A stretch of 18,818 nt of DNA, taken from JBOGDS01 sp050743075. GTDB taxonomy: Bacteria > Actinomycetota > Actinomycetes > Jiangellales > Jiangellaceae. The first letter of the stretch is position 1, and each line of letters opens with the position of its first letter. Both the position numbers and the translations under genes were made by a program. This document shows, piece after piece, positions 1-6,185 of this stretch. Under the pieces are notes generated by a model. It was not told where the DNA came from and made no database searches. It worked only from the letters and a program-made list of their open reading frames with translations. The stretch spans positions 1-18,818 of the forward strand of contig JBOGDS010000072.1 of the NCBI GenBank assembly GCA_050743075.1, written 5' to 3'.

Positions 1-107
1 GCATGATCCGCCGCTACATCACCTGGCGCAACCGCCACGTCACCGACCCACGACTACGCAAGGTCATCAAACGCGCCGCCACCATCAAACGGGCGAAGGC
101 TGCCTGA
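1..107 (+). CDS. IS630-like transposase, C-terminal end only (5' cut by window edge)
   Basis: The reading frame is open from the window edge to a TGA at 105-107. Its last residues read IRRYITWRNRHVTDPRLRKV followed by a basic tail ending in AKAA. An aromatic and arginine-rich helix ending close to the stop, with a WRNR core, resembles the extreme C-terminus of IS630-type DDE transposases, as I recall that family. Only about 34 residues are visible and the catalytic DDE residues lie outside the window, so intactness cannot be judged. It runs opposite to prfB, and its stop lies 187 bp from the prfB stop. I could not confidently recognise a terminal inverted repeat in 108-294. It could also be the tail of another integrase-like protein. 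Confidence 0.55.
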   Translation, partial: MIRRYITWRNRHVTDPRLRKVIKRAATIKRAKAA

Positions 108-294
108 CGCGGTACTAGCTCCCCCCGGAATCATCCGGTACGTCGTGCCGAGCGAGCACCTGCATTGGCACGCCGTCCCCCACTGAGCGCCACCGCCGAC
201 TCGGGCCACCGTGATCTCGGCGGCCACCGCAGAGTACATGATCGGCCCGTCGCCCAGACAACGGCTGATGGTTACGAACCGGTCACAACACCGG
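108..294. other. Convergent intergenic gap between transposase end and prfB end
   Basis: This 187-bp stretch separates the plus-strand transposase stop from the minus-strand prfB stop. A 61-codon minus-strand frame crosses it, but it runs into the transposase reading frame and has no recognisable domain, so I do not call it a gene. No T-tracted hairpin was seen. If an IS is present, its right end should lie here. Confidence 0.4.
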
Positions 295-1416
295 CTATGG
301 AGACGGTTCCTGCTGGCGGCGCCAGCGGATGGCGGCCTCGAGGAAGTCGTCGATGTCGCCGTCCAGGACGGCCTGCGGGTTGCCGACCTCGTGCTCGGTG
401 CGCAGGTCCTTGACCATCTGGTAAGGGTGCAGGACGTACGAACGCATCTGGTTGCCCCACGACGAACCGGCGTCGCCCTTGAGGGCGTCCATCGCGGCGC
501 GCTCCTCCTGCCGCTTGCGCTCCAGCAGCTTGGCCTGCAGGACCCGCATCGCCGACGCCTTGTTCTGCAGCTGCGACTTCTCGTTCTGGCAGGAGACGAC
601 GATGCCGGTCGGGACGTGAGTGATCCGGACGGCGGAGTCGGTCGTGTTCACACTCTGTCCGCCGGGACCGGACGAGCGGAACACGTCGACCCGGATGTCC
701 GCCTCCGGGATCTCGATGTGGTCGGTCTGCTCGACGACGGGTAGGACCTCCACCCCGGCGAAGGAGGTCTGGCGGCGGCCCTGGTTGTCGAACGGGCTGA
801 TCCGCACCAGGCGGTGCGTGCCCTGCTCGACCGACAGCGTCCCGTACGCGTAGGGCGCGTGCACGACGAATGTGGCCGACTTGATGCCGGCCTCCTCGGC
901 GTAGGACGTGTCGTACACCTCGGTCTTGTAGCCATGCCGCTCAGCCCAGCGCGTGTACATCCGGAGCAGCATCTCGGCCCAGTCGGCGGCGTCGACGCCG
1001 CCGGCCTCGGCACGAATCGTCATGACCGCCTCACGCGCGTCGTACTGTCCGGACAGCAGCGTGCGCACCTCGAGATCGGCGACCAGGCCGCTGACCTCGT
1101 CGAGCTCGCGCTCGGCCTCCGCGGCCGCATCGGCGTCGCTCTCTTCCGTGGCGAGCTCGACCATGATCGGAAGGTCGTCGACCCGCCGGCGAAGCTCGGT
1201 GAGCCGGCGCAGGTCGGCCTGCAAATACGACAGCTTGCTGGTCACCTGCTGTGCCTGGTCTACGTCGTCCCACAGGTCCGGAGCGGCGGCCTGCTGCTCC
1301 AGCTCCGCGATCTGCGCACGCATCCGGGCAGGGTCGAGCACCTGCTCGATGGTCGCGAGCGTCTGGTCGAGCGCGCCGATCTCGACGCTGAGGTCGCGGG
1401 TTGTCACGTCCGCCAA
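295..1416 (-). CDS. prfB: Peptide chain release factor 2 (RF2)
   Basis: RF2 reads UAA and UGA stop codons in the ribosomal A site and triggers hydrolysis of the peptidyl-tRNA ester. The 373-aa product has a helical N-terminal domain beginning near LDQTLATIEQVLDP. It carries the SPF anticodon-like tripeptide (in RISPFDNQGRRQT) that marks RF2 rather than RF1, the catalytic GGQ loop (SSGPGGQSVNTTDSAVRITH), and the Gln/Lys-rich segment after it (CQNEKSQLQNK). Length matches a full-length RF2. The start used is TTG at 1414-1416; a GTG three codons in is an alternative, and neither has a strong Shine-Dalgarno. The gene is one continuous frame, so the programmed +1 frameshift at an early in-frame UGA, known from E. 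coli and many other bacteria, is absent. It begins 17 bp after the TadG-like gene on the same strand and may share its transcript. Confidence 0.97.
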   Translation of the reverse strand: MADVTTRDLSVEIGALDQTLATIEQVLDPARMRAQIAELEQQAAAPDLWDDVDQAQQVTSKLSYLQADLRRLTELRRRVDDLPIMVELATEESDADAAAEAERELDEVSGLVADLEVRTLLSGQYDAREAVMTIRAEAGGVDAADWAEMLLRMYTRWAERHGYKTEVYDTSYAEEAGIKSATFVVHAPYAYGTLSVEQGTHRLVRISPFDNQGRRQTSFAGVEVLPVVEQTDHIEIPEADIRVDVFRSSGPGGQSVNTTDSAVRITHVPTGIVVSCQNEKSQLQNKASAMRVLQAKLLERKRQEERAAMDALKGDAGSSWGNQMRSYVLHPYQMVKDLRTEHEVGNPQAVLDGDIDDFLEAAIRWRRQQEPSP

Positions 1417-1433
1417 GGGTACGCGGCCGGCCG

Positions 1434-1862
1434 TCAGCGCAATGGGACCGTCGCCGTCGCGTCTGCGATGATCGAGATCCCGCCGTCGTCCCCACCGAGT
1501 ACGAACGACACCCGTGCGGACAGCTCGACGGTCACCGTGGCGCCGTCGTCACCGACGTCGACCGAGGCGGCGAAGTCTTCGAACCTGTCCGGCAAGCCGT
1601 TGCGAGCGACGTAGTCGGCAACGGCAACCTCGACGGCGTCTCCGGACAGTGGCAGCTCGTCGACGCGTGGCCCGGCGTAGATCGCCTCCTCGGCGACGCT
1701 CTGGGCCGCGGTGACCGCGGCGCCGTCCGCCCACGACGCCAGCGAGCGCCGGTAGACGAAGGCCTTGGACGCGTTCGCCACCACCGCGACCGCCAGCACG
1801 GCGATCAGCACGAACCCGATGATCAGCAGCGTGATCTGGCCGCCCTCGTCACGAGGACGCAT
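1434..1862 (-). CDS. TadG-like Flp pilus assembly / pseudopilin-like protein
   Basis: This 142-aa protein has a short basic-acidic N-terminus (MRPRDEGGQ), a single hydrophobic helix (ITLLIIGFVLIAVLAVAVV, about residues 10-28) and an extracytoplasmic tail. That is the shape of the N-terminal region of TadG-like proteins at the end of actinobacterial Tad operons. Unlike the two TadE-like neighbours, it has no Glu five residues after the Gly-Gly, so prepilin-peptidase processing is doubtful. The ATG at 1860-1862 shares one base with the TGA of the preceding gene (TGATG), which decides the start; the longer upstream frame overlaps that gene. It is far shorter than proteobacterial TadG, which adds a von Willebrand A domain. 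Role in pilus assembly or anchoring is inferred from context. Confidence 0.75.
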   Translation of the reverse strand: MRPRDEGGQITLLIIGFVLIAVLAVAVVANASKAFVYRRSLASWADGAAVTAAQSVAEEAIYAGPRVDELPLSGDAVEVAVADYVARNGLPDRFEDFAASVDVGDDGATVTVELSARVSFVLGGDDGGISIIADATATVPLR

Positions 1863-2287
1863 CAGAGGTCCCGGAACCGGTCCACGACGCTCACGTGCGT
1901 GGCGTCGACGGGTACCTGCGCGTTGACCGCGTCGCCGAGGACGGCTGGCACGAACGGCAGCGGCACGGTGGTTCCGACGGACACCGTGACCTCGGCGCCG
2001 GGCTGGTAGCAGGGCGGCGCCGAACACCGGAACACGACGTCGGCGGCGTTCGCGTCGAGTCCCTGGTCGGCGAGGGCGACGCCCGCCGCGAGTCGGGCCG
2101 CAGCTTCGTCGCCCGTGGCCACGTAGATCCGCCCCGCCTCCCGAGCGGCTTGCGTCACGCCGTACGACGCCCGCTGCACGTCGAGGACCGTCAACAGGAC
2201 GTACACGAGGGGCACCAGCAGCAAGATCCCGAGGAAGTGGAACTCGACGATCGCACTGCCCCGCTCGGCGCGTCGCGGGCCGGTCAC
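1862..2287 (-). CDS. TadE-like minor pseudopilin (second copy)
   Basis: The 141-aa product begins MTGPRRAERG and continues SAIVEFHFLGILLLVPLVYV, the TadE pattern: a basic leader, a Gly, then a hydrophobic helix with Glu at +5 followed by Phe (G|SAIVEF), which fits a class-III prepilin-peptidase cleavage site. About 100 residues of extracytoplasmic domain follow, with a CSAPPC pair that could form a disulfide. The GTG start at 2285-2287 overlaps the TGA of the preceding TadE gene by four bases (GTGA), and a GAGGAG-type ribosome binding site precedes it. The open frame continues upstream to about 2650, but only in another frame over its neighbour, so the short form is preferred. It probably acts as a minor pilin in Flp pilus biogenesis. 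Confidence 0.82.
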   Translation of the reverse strand: MTGPRRAERGSAIVEFHFLGILLLVPLVYVLLTVLDVQRASYGVTQAAREAGRIYVATGDEAAARLAAGVALADQGLDANAADVVFRCSAPPCYQPGAEVTVSVGTTVPLPFVPAVLGDAVNAQVPVDATHVSVVDRFRDL

Positions 2288-2661
2288 AGGGAGGACTCCT
2301 CGACGGCGTGCCCGGTGACGGTCAGACCACGGTCGAATCCGAGCAGGCCGAACAGCGGCAACGTCGTCGTGACCTCGATCTCGACGAGTTGGACACCGGA
2401 GTTGGTGACGTAGCGGGAGCTGACGTCGTCGCCGAACCTCGACGAGAGCGACTCCGCGATCAGCGTTCTGGTTCGCGTCTCCCCGTCGAGCAGGTCGCGG
2501 TCGGCGTTGGCCGCATGGCGGGCTCCCTCGGCGGCGCAGGCCACCAACGTGTTCCGCACGTGCAGGACCAGCCCGAGCTGCAGGATGGCGAGGAACAGTC
2601 CCACGAGCACGACCGAGACCAGCGTGAACTCGACGACGGCCGCGCCGCATTGCTGGCGCAC
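2284..2661 (-). CDS. TadE-like minor pseudopilin (first copy)
   Basis: This predicted 125-aa protein starts with GTG at 2659-2661 (MRQQCG) just after the stop of the small pilin gene, leaving a 5-bp gap. The motif CG|AAVVEFTLVSVVLVGLFLA gives the Glu at +5 expected for prepilin-peptidase recognition and the single N-terminal helix of TadE. The remainder is a short soluble domain ending VTGHAVEESSL. It differs clearly in sequence from the second TadE-like protein, so the two look like distinct subunits rather than a recent duplication. Translation is coupled to the next gene through a GTGA overlap. A longer frame reaches 2733, but that would overlap the small pilin gene. Function is assigned from the motif and from position in the Tad operon. 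Confidence 0.82.
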   Translation of the reverse strand: MRQQCGAAVVEFTLVSVVLVGLFLAILQLGLVLHVRNTLVACAAEGARHAANADRDLLDGETRTRTLIAESLSSRFGDDVSSRYVTNSGVQLVEIEVTTTLPLFGLLGFDRGLTVTGHAVEESSL

Positions 2662-2666
2662 GCGAG

Positions 2667-2858
2667 TCAGGGCGCGACGGCGTCGAGCGCGGCCTGGAGA
2701 ATGTCGCGCAGGTAGGGCTCGGCGAACGCCCACAGCACGGCGACGATGCCAGCGGTCATGATCGTGATGAGCACCCAGCCGGGGACGTCGCCACGGTCGT
2801 CCCTGAGATCGAACCTCCGCAGCGTACGCTGCGCGCGACTGTGCAGGGGCGGGATCAT
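2667..2858 (-). CDS. Small Flp-like pilin subunit candidate (63 aa)
   Basis: This tiny gene sits between tadC and the first tadE, the place where actinobacterial Tad loci usually keep their flp pilin. The 63-aa product has a basic N-terminal half (IPPLHSRAQRTLRRFDLRDD), the segment DRGDVPGWVLITIMTAGIVA and one membrane helix running to about residue 47, then a short amphipathic tail. ATG at 2856-2858 is preceded by a GAGGAG ribosome binding site about ten bases upstream. It is in the size range of Flp pilins, but after the candidate Gly the +5 and +6 residues are Trp and Val, not the Glu-Tyr of classical Flp. It could be a major pilin of a divergent type or an accessory membrane peptide. Confidence 0.75.
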   Translation of the reverse strand: MIPPLHSRAQRTLRRFDLRDDRGDVPGWVLITIMTAGIVAVLWAFAEPYLRDILQAALDAVAP

Positions 2859-2874
2859 CTGGCGGCTCCTCGCA

Positions 2875-3828
2875 TCACGGGACGACGGAACTGATCTGGA
2901 TCAGCCCCGGGTACAGGGCGAACAGGATCGTGACCGGAAGGACGAGGAAGATCACCGGCACCATCATCGCGATCTCCTTGCGTCCACCGATCTCCAACAG
3001 GTTGCGCTTGCGGGCCTCGCGGACGTCTGCGGCCTGGGCCCGCAGCACGTCGGCCAGTGGCGTGCCACGCTCGACCGCGACCGCCACCCCGTCGACGAAT
3101 CGGGCCAGCGGTGTCAGGGTGGTCCGCTCGGCGACTCCGTCGAGCGCCTGGATCAGACCCGAGCCGGTTCGAGCGTCGGCGAGCGCGCGGCGCAGCTCGC
3201 GGGCCAGCTCGCCCGTACTCACCCTCGACACCCGCTCCAGGGCGCCGACCGGACCCTCTCCGGCTGCCACGGACAGCGCGAGCAGGTCCGCGATCGTCGG
3301 GAACTCGCTCAGCATCCGCTGCTCCCGGCGGCGGACGGCGCTGGTCAGCCGCTGGTCCCGCAGGACGACACCGGCCACGGCACAGGCGGCGCAGAAGACG
3401 AGGAGCAGAACGGGGGAACGTGCCGCACCCGCGCCCAGCAGCAGCAGGCTGGCGGCGACCGCGCCGGCGAAGCCGGCCACTCCCCAGACGACCTGCTCGA
3501 CCCTCAAGTCGTGCAGAGAGAGTGCACTGCCCGACTGATCAAGCCGCCGGCGCACCGACGCGCCTCCGCCCAGGACCCGTTCCAGCACCTCCGCGCCGTC
3601 GGCGAGATGGGGCCGCACGAGGCGTTCGAGGGTGGGGAACGGCGTCACCGTGCGGGCATCCCGCAAGTACGCCCTGCGGGCCGAATCGGCGGAGAGCTCC
3701 CCCAGGTAGGGCGCCACTCTGGCGTCGAGGGTGGGCCGGCGGCGACCCGGCAGCCGTGACCACATGAGCAGGGCGCCGCCGGCCGCGGCCAGGCCGAGCA
3801 GCACACCGAGCGCGGGCGTCGCAGTCAC
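2875..3828 (-). CDS. tadC: TadC-like inner-membrane platform protein (type II secretion F domain)
   Basis: TadC pairs with TadB to form the inner-membrane platform on which the TadA ATPase acts. The 317-aa product starts MTATPALGVLLGLAAAGGAL (first TM helix). It has a central pair of helices (VVWGVAGFAGAVAASLLLL and VLLLVFCAACAVAGVVL), then a T2SSF domain starting near EFPTIADLLALSVAAGEGPV, and a last helix at VPVIFLVLPVTILFALYPGL. This matches the usual TadC topology. The GTG at 3826-3828 overlaps the tadB TGA by four bases (GTGA), which fixes the start; the longer open frame to 4359 lies over tadB. The gene ends 16 bp before the small pilin gene. Confidence 0.9.
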   Translation of the reverse strand: MTATPALGVLLGLAAAGGALLMWSRLPGRRRPTLDARVAPYLGELSADSARRAYLRDARTVTPFPTLERLVRPHLADGAEVLERVLGGGASVRRRLDQSGSALSLHDLRVEQVVWGVAGFAGAVAASLLLLGAGAARSPVLLLVFCAACAVAGVVLRDQRLTSAVRRREQRMLSEFPTIADLLALSVAAGEGPVGALERVSRVSTGELARELRRALADARTGSGLIQALDGVAERTTLTPLARFVDGVAVAVERGTPLADVLRAQAADVREARKRNLLEIGGRKEIAMMVPVIFLVLPVTILFALYPGLIQISSVVP

Positions 3829-4691
3829 CGCAGCACCCGTCCGTCCTCGGGTAGCCGGCCGAGCCTCACCATCAGGCGGTATGCGACGACGCACAGGCCG
3901 GCGCCGACCGCCAGGACCACCCAACCGCCCGGCGCGTTGTACGCACGGATCGACTCGGTACGCAAGGACAGCAACGCCAGCAGCAGCCACGGCGCGGCGA
4001 CGGCGAGGCGCGCCGCGTTGACGACCCAGCCCTGACGGGTCTCGAGTTCGGCTCGAGTCCGCGCCTCGTCGCGCAGGAACGACGAGAGGGTCCGCAACAG
4101 CCGCCCGAGGTCCGTGCCCCCGACCTCGCGCGCGATGCGCAGCGACTCGCAGATCCGATCGCCAGTCGGATCGGCCAGCCGCTCCTTCAACCGGTCGAGA
4201 CAATCGTGAAAACGGCCGGTCGCGCGGTAGTCCTCCCCGAACAGCAGGAACGGCCGCCGTAGTGGCTCGGGCCCGCGGCCGCCGAGCTGGGTCAGCGCCT
4301 CCGGCAGCGAGAGACCAGCACGCACGGCCGATGCGAGATTGTCGACGGCGTCCGGCCACAGCTCGCGGAGCTCATTTCGCCGCTGCCGCACCCGGAAACG
4401 CACCAGCGCCATCGGTGCCCAGCCCGCGAAGATCCCGAACGCCAGTGCGATCGGCCAGGTCCGCGACACGACGAGGAACACCAGGGCGACGAACGCGCCC
4501 GAACCGGCGCACGAGGCCAGCAGCTGGCGAGTCGTGATGCCCTCGATGCCGGCTTCGGCGAGTTGGTCAGCGAGCCGGTCGCGCAGCGAACGATGCCCGG
4601 GCCGGGCCGCCCTGGGCTCGTCCGGACCGCCGAACCACTGCCAGATCAGCAGCAGGCCGACGCCGAGCATCAAGCCGAGCAGAGCGCCCAT
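3825..4691 (-). CDS. tadB: TadB-like inner-membrane platform protein (type II secretion F domain)
   Basis: The 288-aa product starts with a membrane helix (MGALLGLMLGVGLLLIWQWF). A basic linker leads to two more helices (FVALVFLVVSRTWPIALAFGI), then a T2SSF cytoplasmic bundle from about ELWPDAVDNLASAVRAGLSL to the ELETRQGW segment, and C-terminal helices. The LPDAVDxLAxAVRAGLSLPEAL pattern is typical of TadB; here the first residue is replaced by Trp. The ATG at 4689-4691 shares its first base with the tadA stop (TGATG), so the two are translationally coupled. Together with TadC it should form the membrane platform driven by TadA. Confidence 0.92.
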   Translation of the reverse strand: MGALLGLMLGVGLLLIWQWFGGPDEPRAARPGHRSLRDRLADQLAEAGIEGITTRQLLASCAGSGAFVALVFLVVSRTWPIALAFGIFAGWAPMALVRFRVRQRRNELRELWPDAVDNLASAVRAGLSLPEALTQLGGRGPEPLRRPFLLFGEDYRATGRFHDCLDRLKERLADPTGDRICESLRIAREVGGTDLGRLLRTLSSFLRDEARTRAELETRQGWVVNAARLAVAAPWLLLALLSLRTESIRAYNAPGGWVVLAVGAGLCVVAYRLMVRLGRLPEDGRVLR

Positions 4692-5926
4692 CAGCCGGCG
4701 CCTTCGCGCTCACCGAGAAGGCTCCCCGGGTCGTAGCCCGCCCGGGCGAACCGCTCGGCGTGCGGCGGGTGGCCGTCGGCTCGGGCCAGCCGCTCACCGT
4801 CGCGGACGAAGATTGGCTCGAGCTCGACCATGTCGCCCTCGACCCGGCCCGGCACGGCAACGATCTCGCGCACGCGCCGCGACCCGTCCGGCTCCGTCGC
4901 GATGTGCACCACGATGTCGATACAGCCGGCGACGGTGGGGACGACGAACCGCGACCCGATGTTCTCGCCCGCAAGCAGCGGAAGGGTACACATCTTTGTC
5001 AGCGCCTCGCGCGCGGAGTTGGCGTGGACCGTGCACATCCCGGGAATGCCGGAGTTCAAGGCGATGAGCAGGTCGAGGCATTCCTGCTGGCGCACCTCGC
5101 CGACGATGATCCGCTGCGGCCGCATCCGCAGCGCCTCGCGGACCAGGTGCCGGAGGCTGATCTCGCCGGTTCCCTCGAGGCTGGGCTGCCGCGTCTGCAT
5201 GCGGACCACGTCGGGGAGCGGAATCTTCAGTTCGAAGACTTCCTCGCACGTGATGACCCGCTCCCGGGCTGGCACGGCAGCGGTGAGGCAGTTGAGCAGC
5301 GTGGTCTTGCCGGCCTGGGTACCACCGGCGACCAGGACGTTCAGCCCGGCGACGACGCAGGCGTCCAGGAAGCGCGCGGCCGCCGCCGTCAGCGTGCCGA
5401 GCGCGACCAGTTCGTCGAGGTGAGTCGCCCGGACGACGAACTTGCGGATGTTGACGGCCCAATGCTCGGCGGTGATGTCGGGGATCACGACGTGCAACCG
5501 GCTTCCATCCGGCAGCCGGGCGTCGACGAAGGGACTCGACAGGTCGATCCGCCGCCCGGAGCTCTTGAGCATTCGCTCGACCAGGTCGCGGACATCCTGT
5601 GCGGTGAAGATCGTCGTGGTGAGCTCGCTGCGGCCGCCCCGCGCGATGAACACCTTGCGCGGCTCGTTGATCCAGATCTCTTCGACGGTTGGGTCGTCGA
5701 GAAAGCGCTGCAATGGACCGAATCCCGCCACGGCGTCGAGCACGCTCCGCGCCACCGACGTCGCGTCGCCGAGTGGGGGCAGCGGCCGGGAGAGGCTGCG
5801 TTCGTCGTACGCCGCGACGACGTCGTCGACGATGCGGCGCACCGCCGCCGGATCGGTGACCGGATCGAGCCCCTCCCGCCGGACGACGTCTCGGACTTCG
5901 GCGTCGATGATCTCGAGTGCGGTCAT
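4691..5926 (-). CDS. tadA: TadA/CpaF-family secretion ATPase
   Basis: This hexameric type II/IV secretion ATPase powers Flp pilus extrusion from the cytoplasmic face. The 411-aa protein has the N-terminal CpaF region (FGPLQRFLDDPTVEEIWINE), the DARLPDGSRLHVV stretch, Walker A GGTQAGKT at residues 201-208 (K207), and Walker B IIVGE at 273-277 followed by VRQQE. A His-box region TVHANSARE comes later. The QA in the P-loop differs from the common TGTGKT form but keeps all required positions. ATG at 5924-5926 is chosen because MTALEIIDAEVRD begins the conserved N-terminus; the frame reaches back to 6079 but crosses the likely promoter. It is first in the operon, so no TadZ/CpaE gene precedes it. 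Confidence 0.95.
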   Translation of the reverse strand: MTALEIIDAEVRDVVRREGLDPVTDPAAVRRIVDDVVAAYDERSLSRPLPPLGDATSVARSVLDAVAGFGPLQRFLDDPTVEEIWINEPRKVFIARGGRSELTTTIFTAQDVRDLVERMLKSSGRRIDLSSPFVDARLPDGSRLHVVIPDITAEHWAVNIRKFVVRATHLDELVALGTLTAAAARFLDACVVAGLNVLVAGGTQAGKTTLLNCLTAAVPARERVITCEEVFELKIPLPDVVRMQTRQPSLEGTGEISLRHLVREALRMRPQRIIVGEVRQQECLDLLIALNSGIPGMCTVHANSAREALTKMCTLPLLAGENIGSRFVVPTVAGCIDIVVHIATEPDGSRRVREIVAVPGRVEGDMVELEPIFVRDGERLARADGHPPHAERFARAGYDPGSLLGEREGAG

Positions 5927-6028
5927 GCAACGGTCCCGTCGACAGCGTCTCTGTTCTCCTGGCTGCCCACGCCTGACCTCGCGAGTGACCGGCGGCAACA
6001 GCACATGACGTTGACTGGATGCCGCTGA

Positions 6029-6057
6029 TTTATACCGGTGTGACGAGGCCTTGGCCA
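6029..6057 (-). promoter_or_regulatory. Candidate promoter of the Tad operon
   Basis: On the minus strand a TGGCCA -35-like hexamer (6052-6057, 4 of 6 matches to TTGACA) stands exactly 17 bases before a TATAAA -10-like hexamer (6029-6034, 5 of 6 matches to TATAAT). Transcription would start near 6022, giving a leader of roughly 95 bases ahead of tadA. In DNA this GC-rich an AT-rich TATAAA box stands out. No activator or repressor site can be assigned with confidence. Confidence 0.4.
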
Positions 6058-6069
6058 GTCCTTCGCCCG

Positions 6070-6118
6070 ATATCCACAAGCTGGCACTGATCGGACCGGG
6101 CGCGACCTGCTGTCCACA
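6070..6118 (+). promoter_or_regulatory. Two DnaA-box-like 9-mers in the tadA / FHA-FtsK divergent region
   Basis: ATATCCACA lies at 6070-6078 and CTGTCCACA at 6110-6118, each one base from the consensus DnaA boxes TTATCCACA and TTGTCCACA. They are 40 bp apart, start to start, in the same orientation. They sit between the candidate Tad promoter and the ribosome binding site of the plus-strand gene. Regulation by DnaA is only a possibility. Confidence 0.3.
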
Positions 6119-6171
6119 ACGCCGCCCGAACGGGTAACGCCGCCACCGGCACCGCTGCGAGCGTCATCGTC

Positions 6172-6177
6172 GGAGGG
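6172..6177 (+). promoter_or_regulatory. Strong ribosome binding site for the FHA-FtsK gene
   Basis: GGAGGG lies nine bases before the GTG at 6186-6188. It fixes the start of the long plus-strand gene and is the clearest Shine-Dalgarno sequence in the window, which suggests efficient translation once the mRNA is made. Confidence 0.7.
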
Positions 6178-6185
6178 GGTGGTTC

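Noticed and set aside
54..239. 61-codon minus-strand frame at the left edge
   Set aside because: It overlaps the transposase end on the opposite strand and has no domain or ribosome binding site.
2746..3759. 337-codon plus-strand frame opposite tadC
   Set aside because: Antisense shadow with biased composition; tadC on the other strand has membrane helices and a T2SSF domain.
4760..6028. Long plus-strand open frame (422 codons) opposite tadA
   Set aside because: It is a low-complexity Asp/Gly/Arg-rich shadow of the clearly conserved tadA, typical for antisense frames in very GC-rich DNA.
6011..6036. Plus-strand promoter TTGACT ... TATACC for the FHA-FtsK gene
   Set aside because: The spacer is only 14 bases, too short for a standard sigma-70-type promoter; the overlapping minus-strand pair has exact 17-base spacing.
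5927..6079. N-terminal extension of tadA to an ATG at 6079
   Set aside because: The extension is not family-like and crosses the TATAAA promoter candidate; MTALEIIDAEV at 5926 is the better start.
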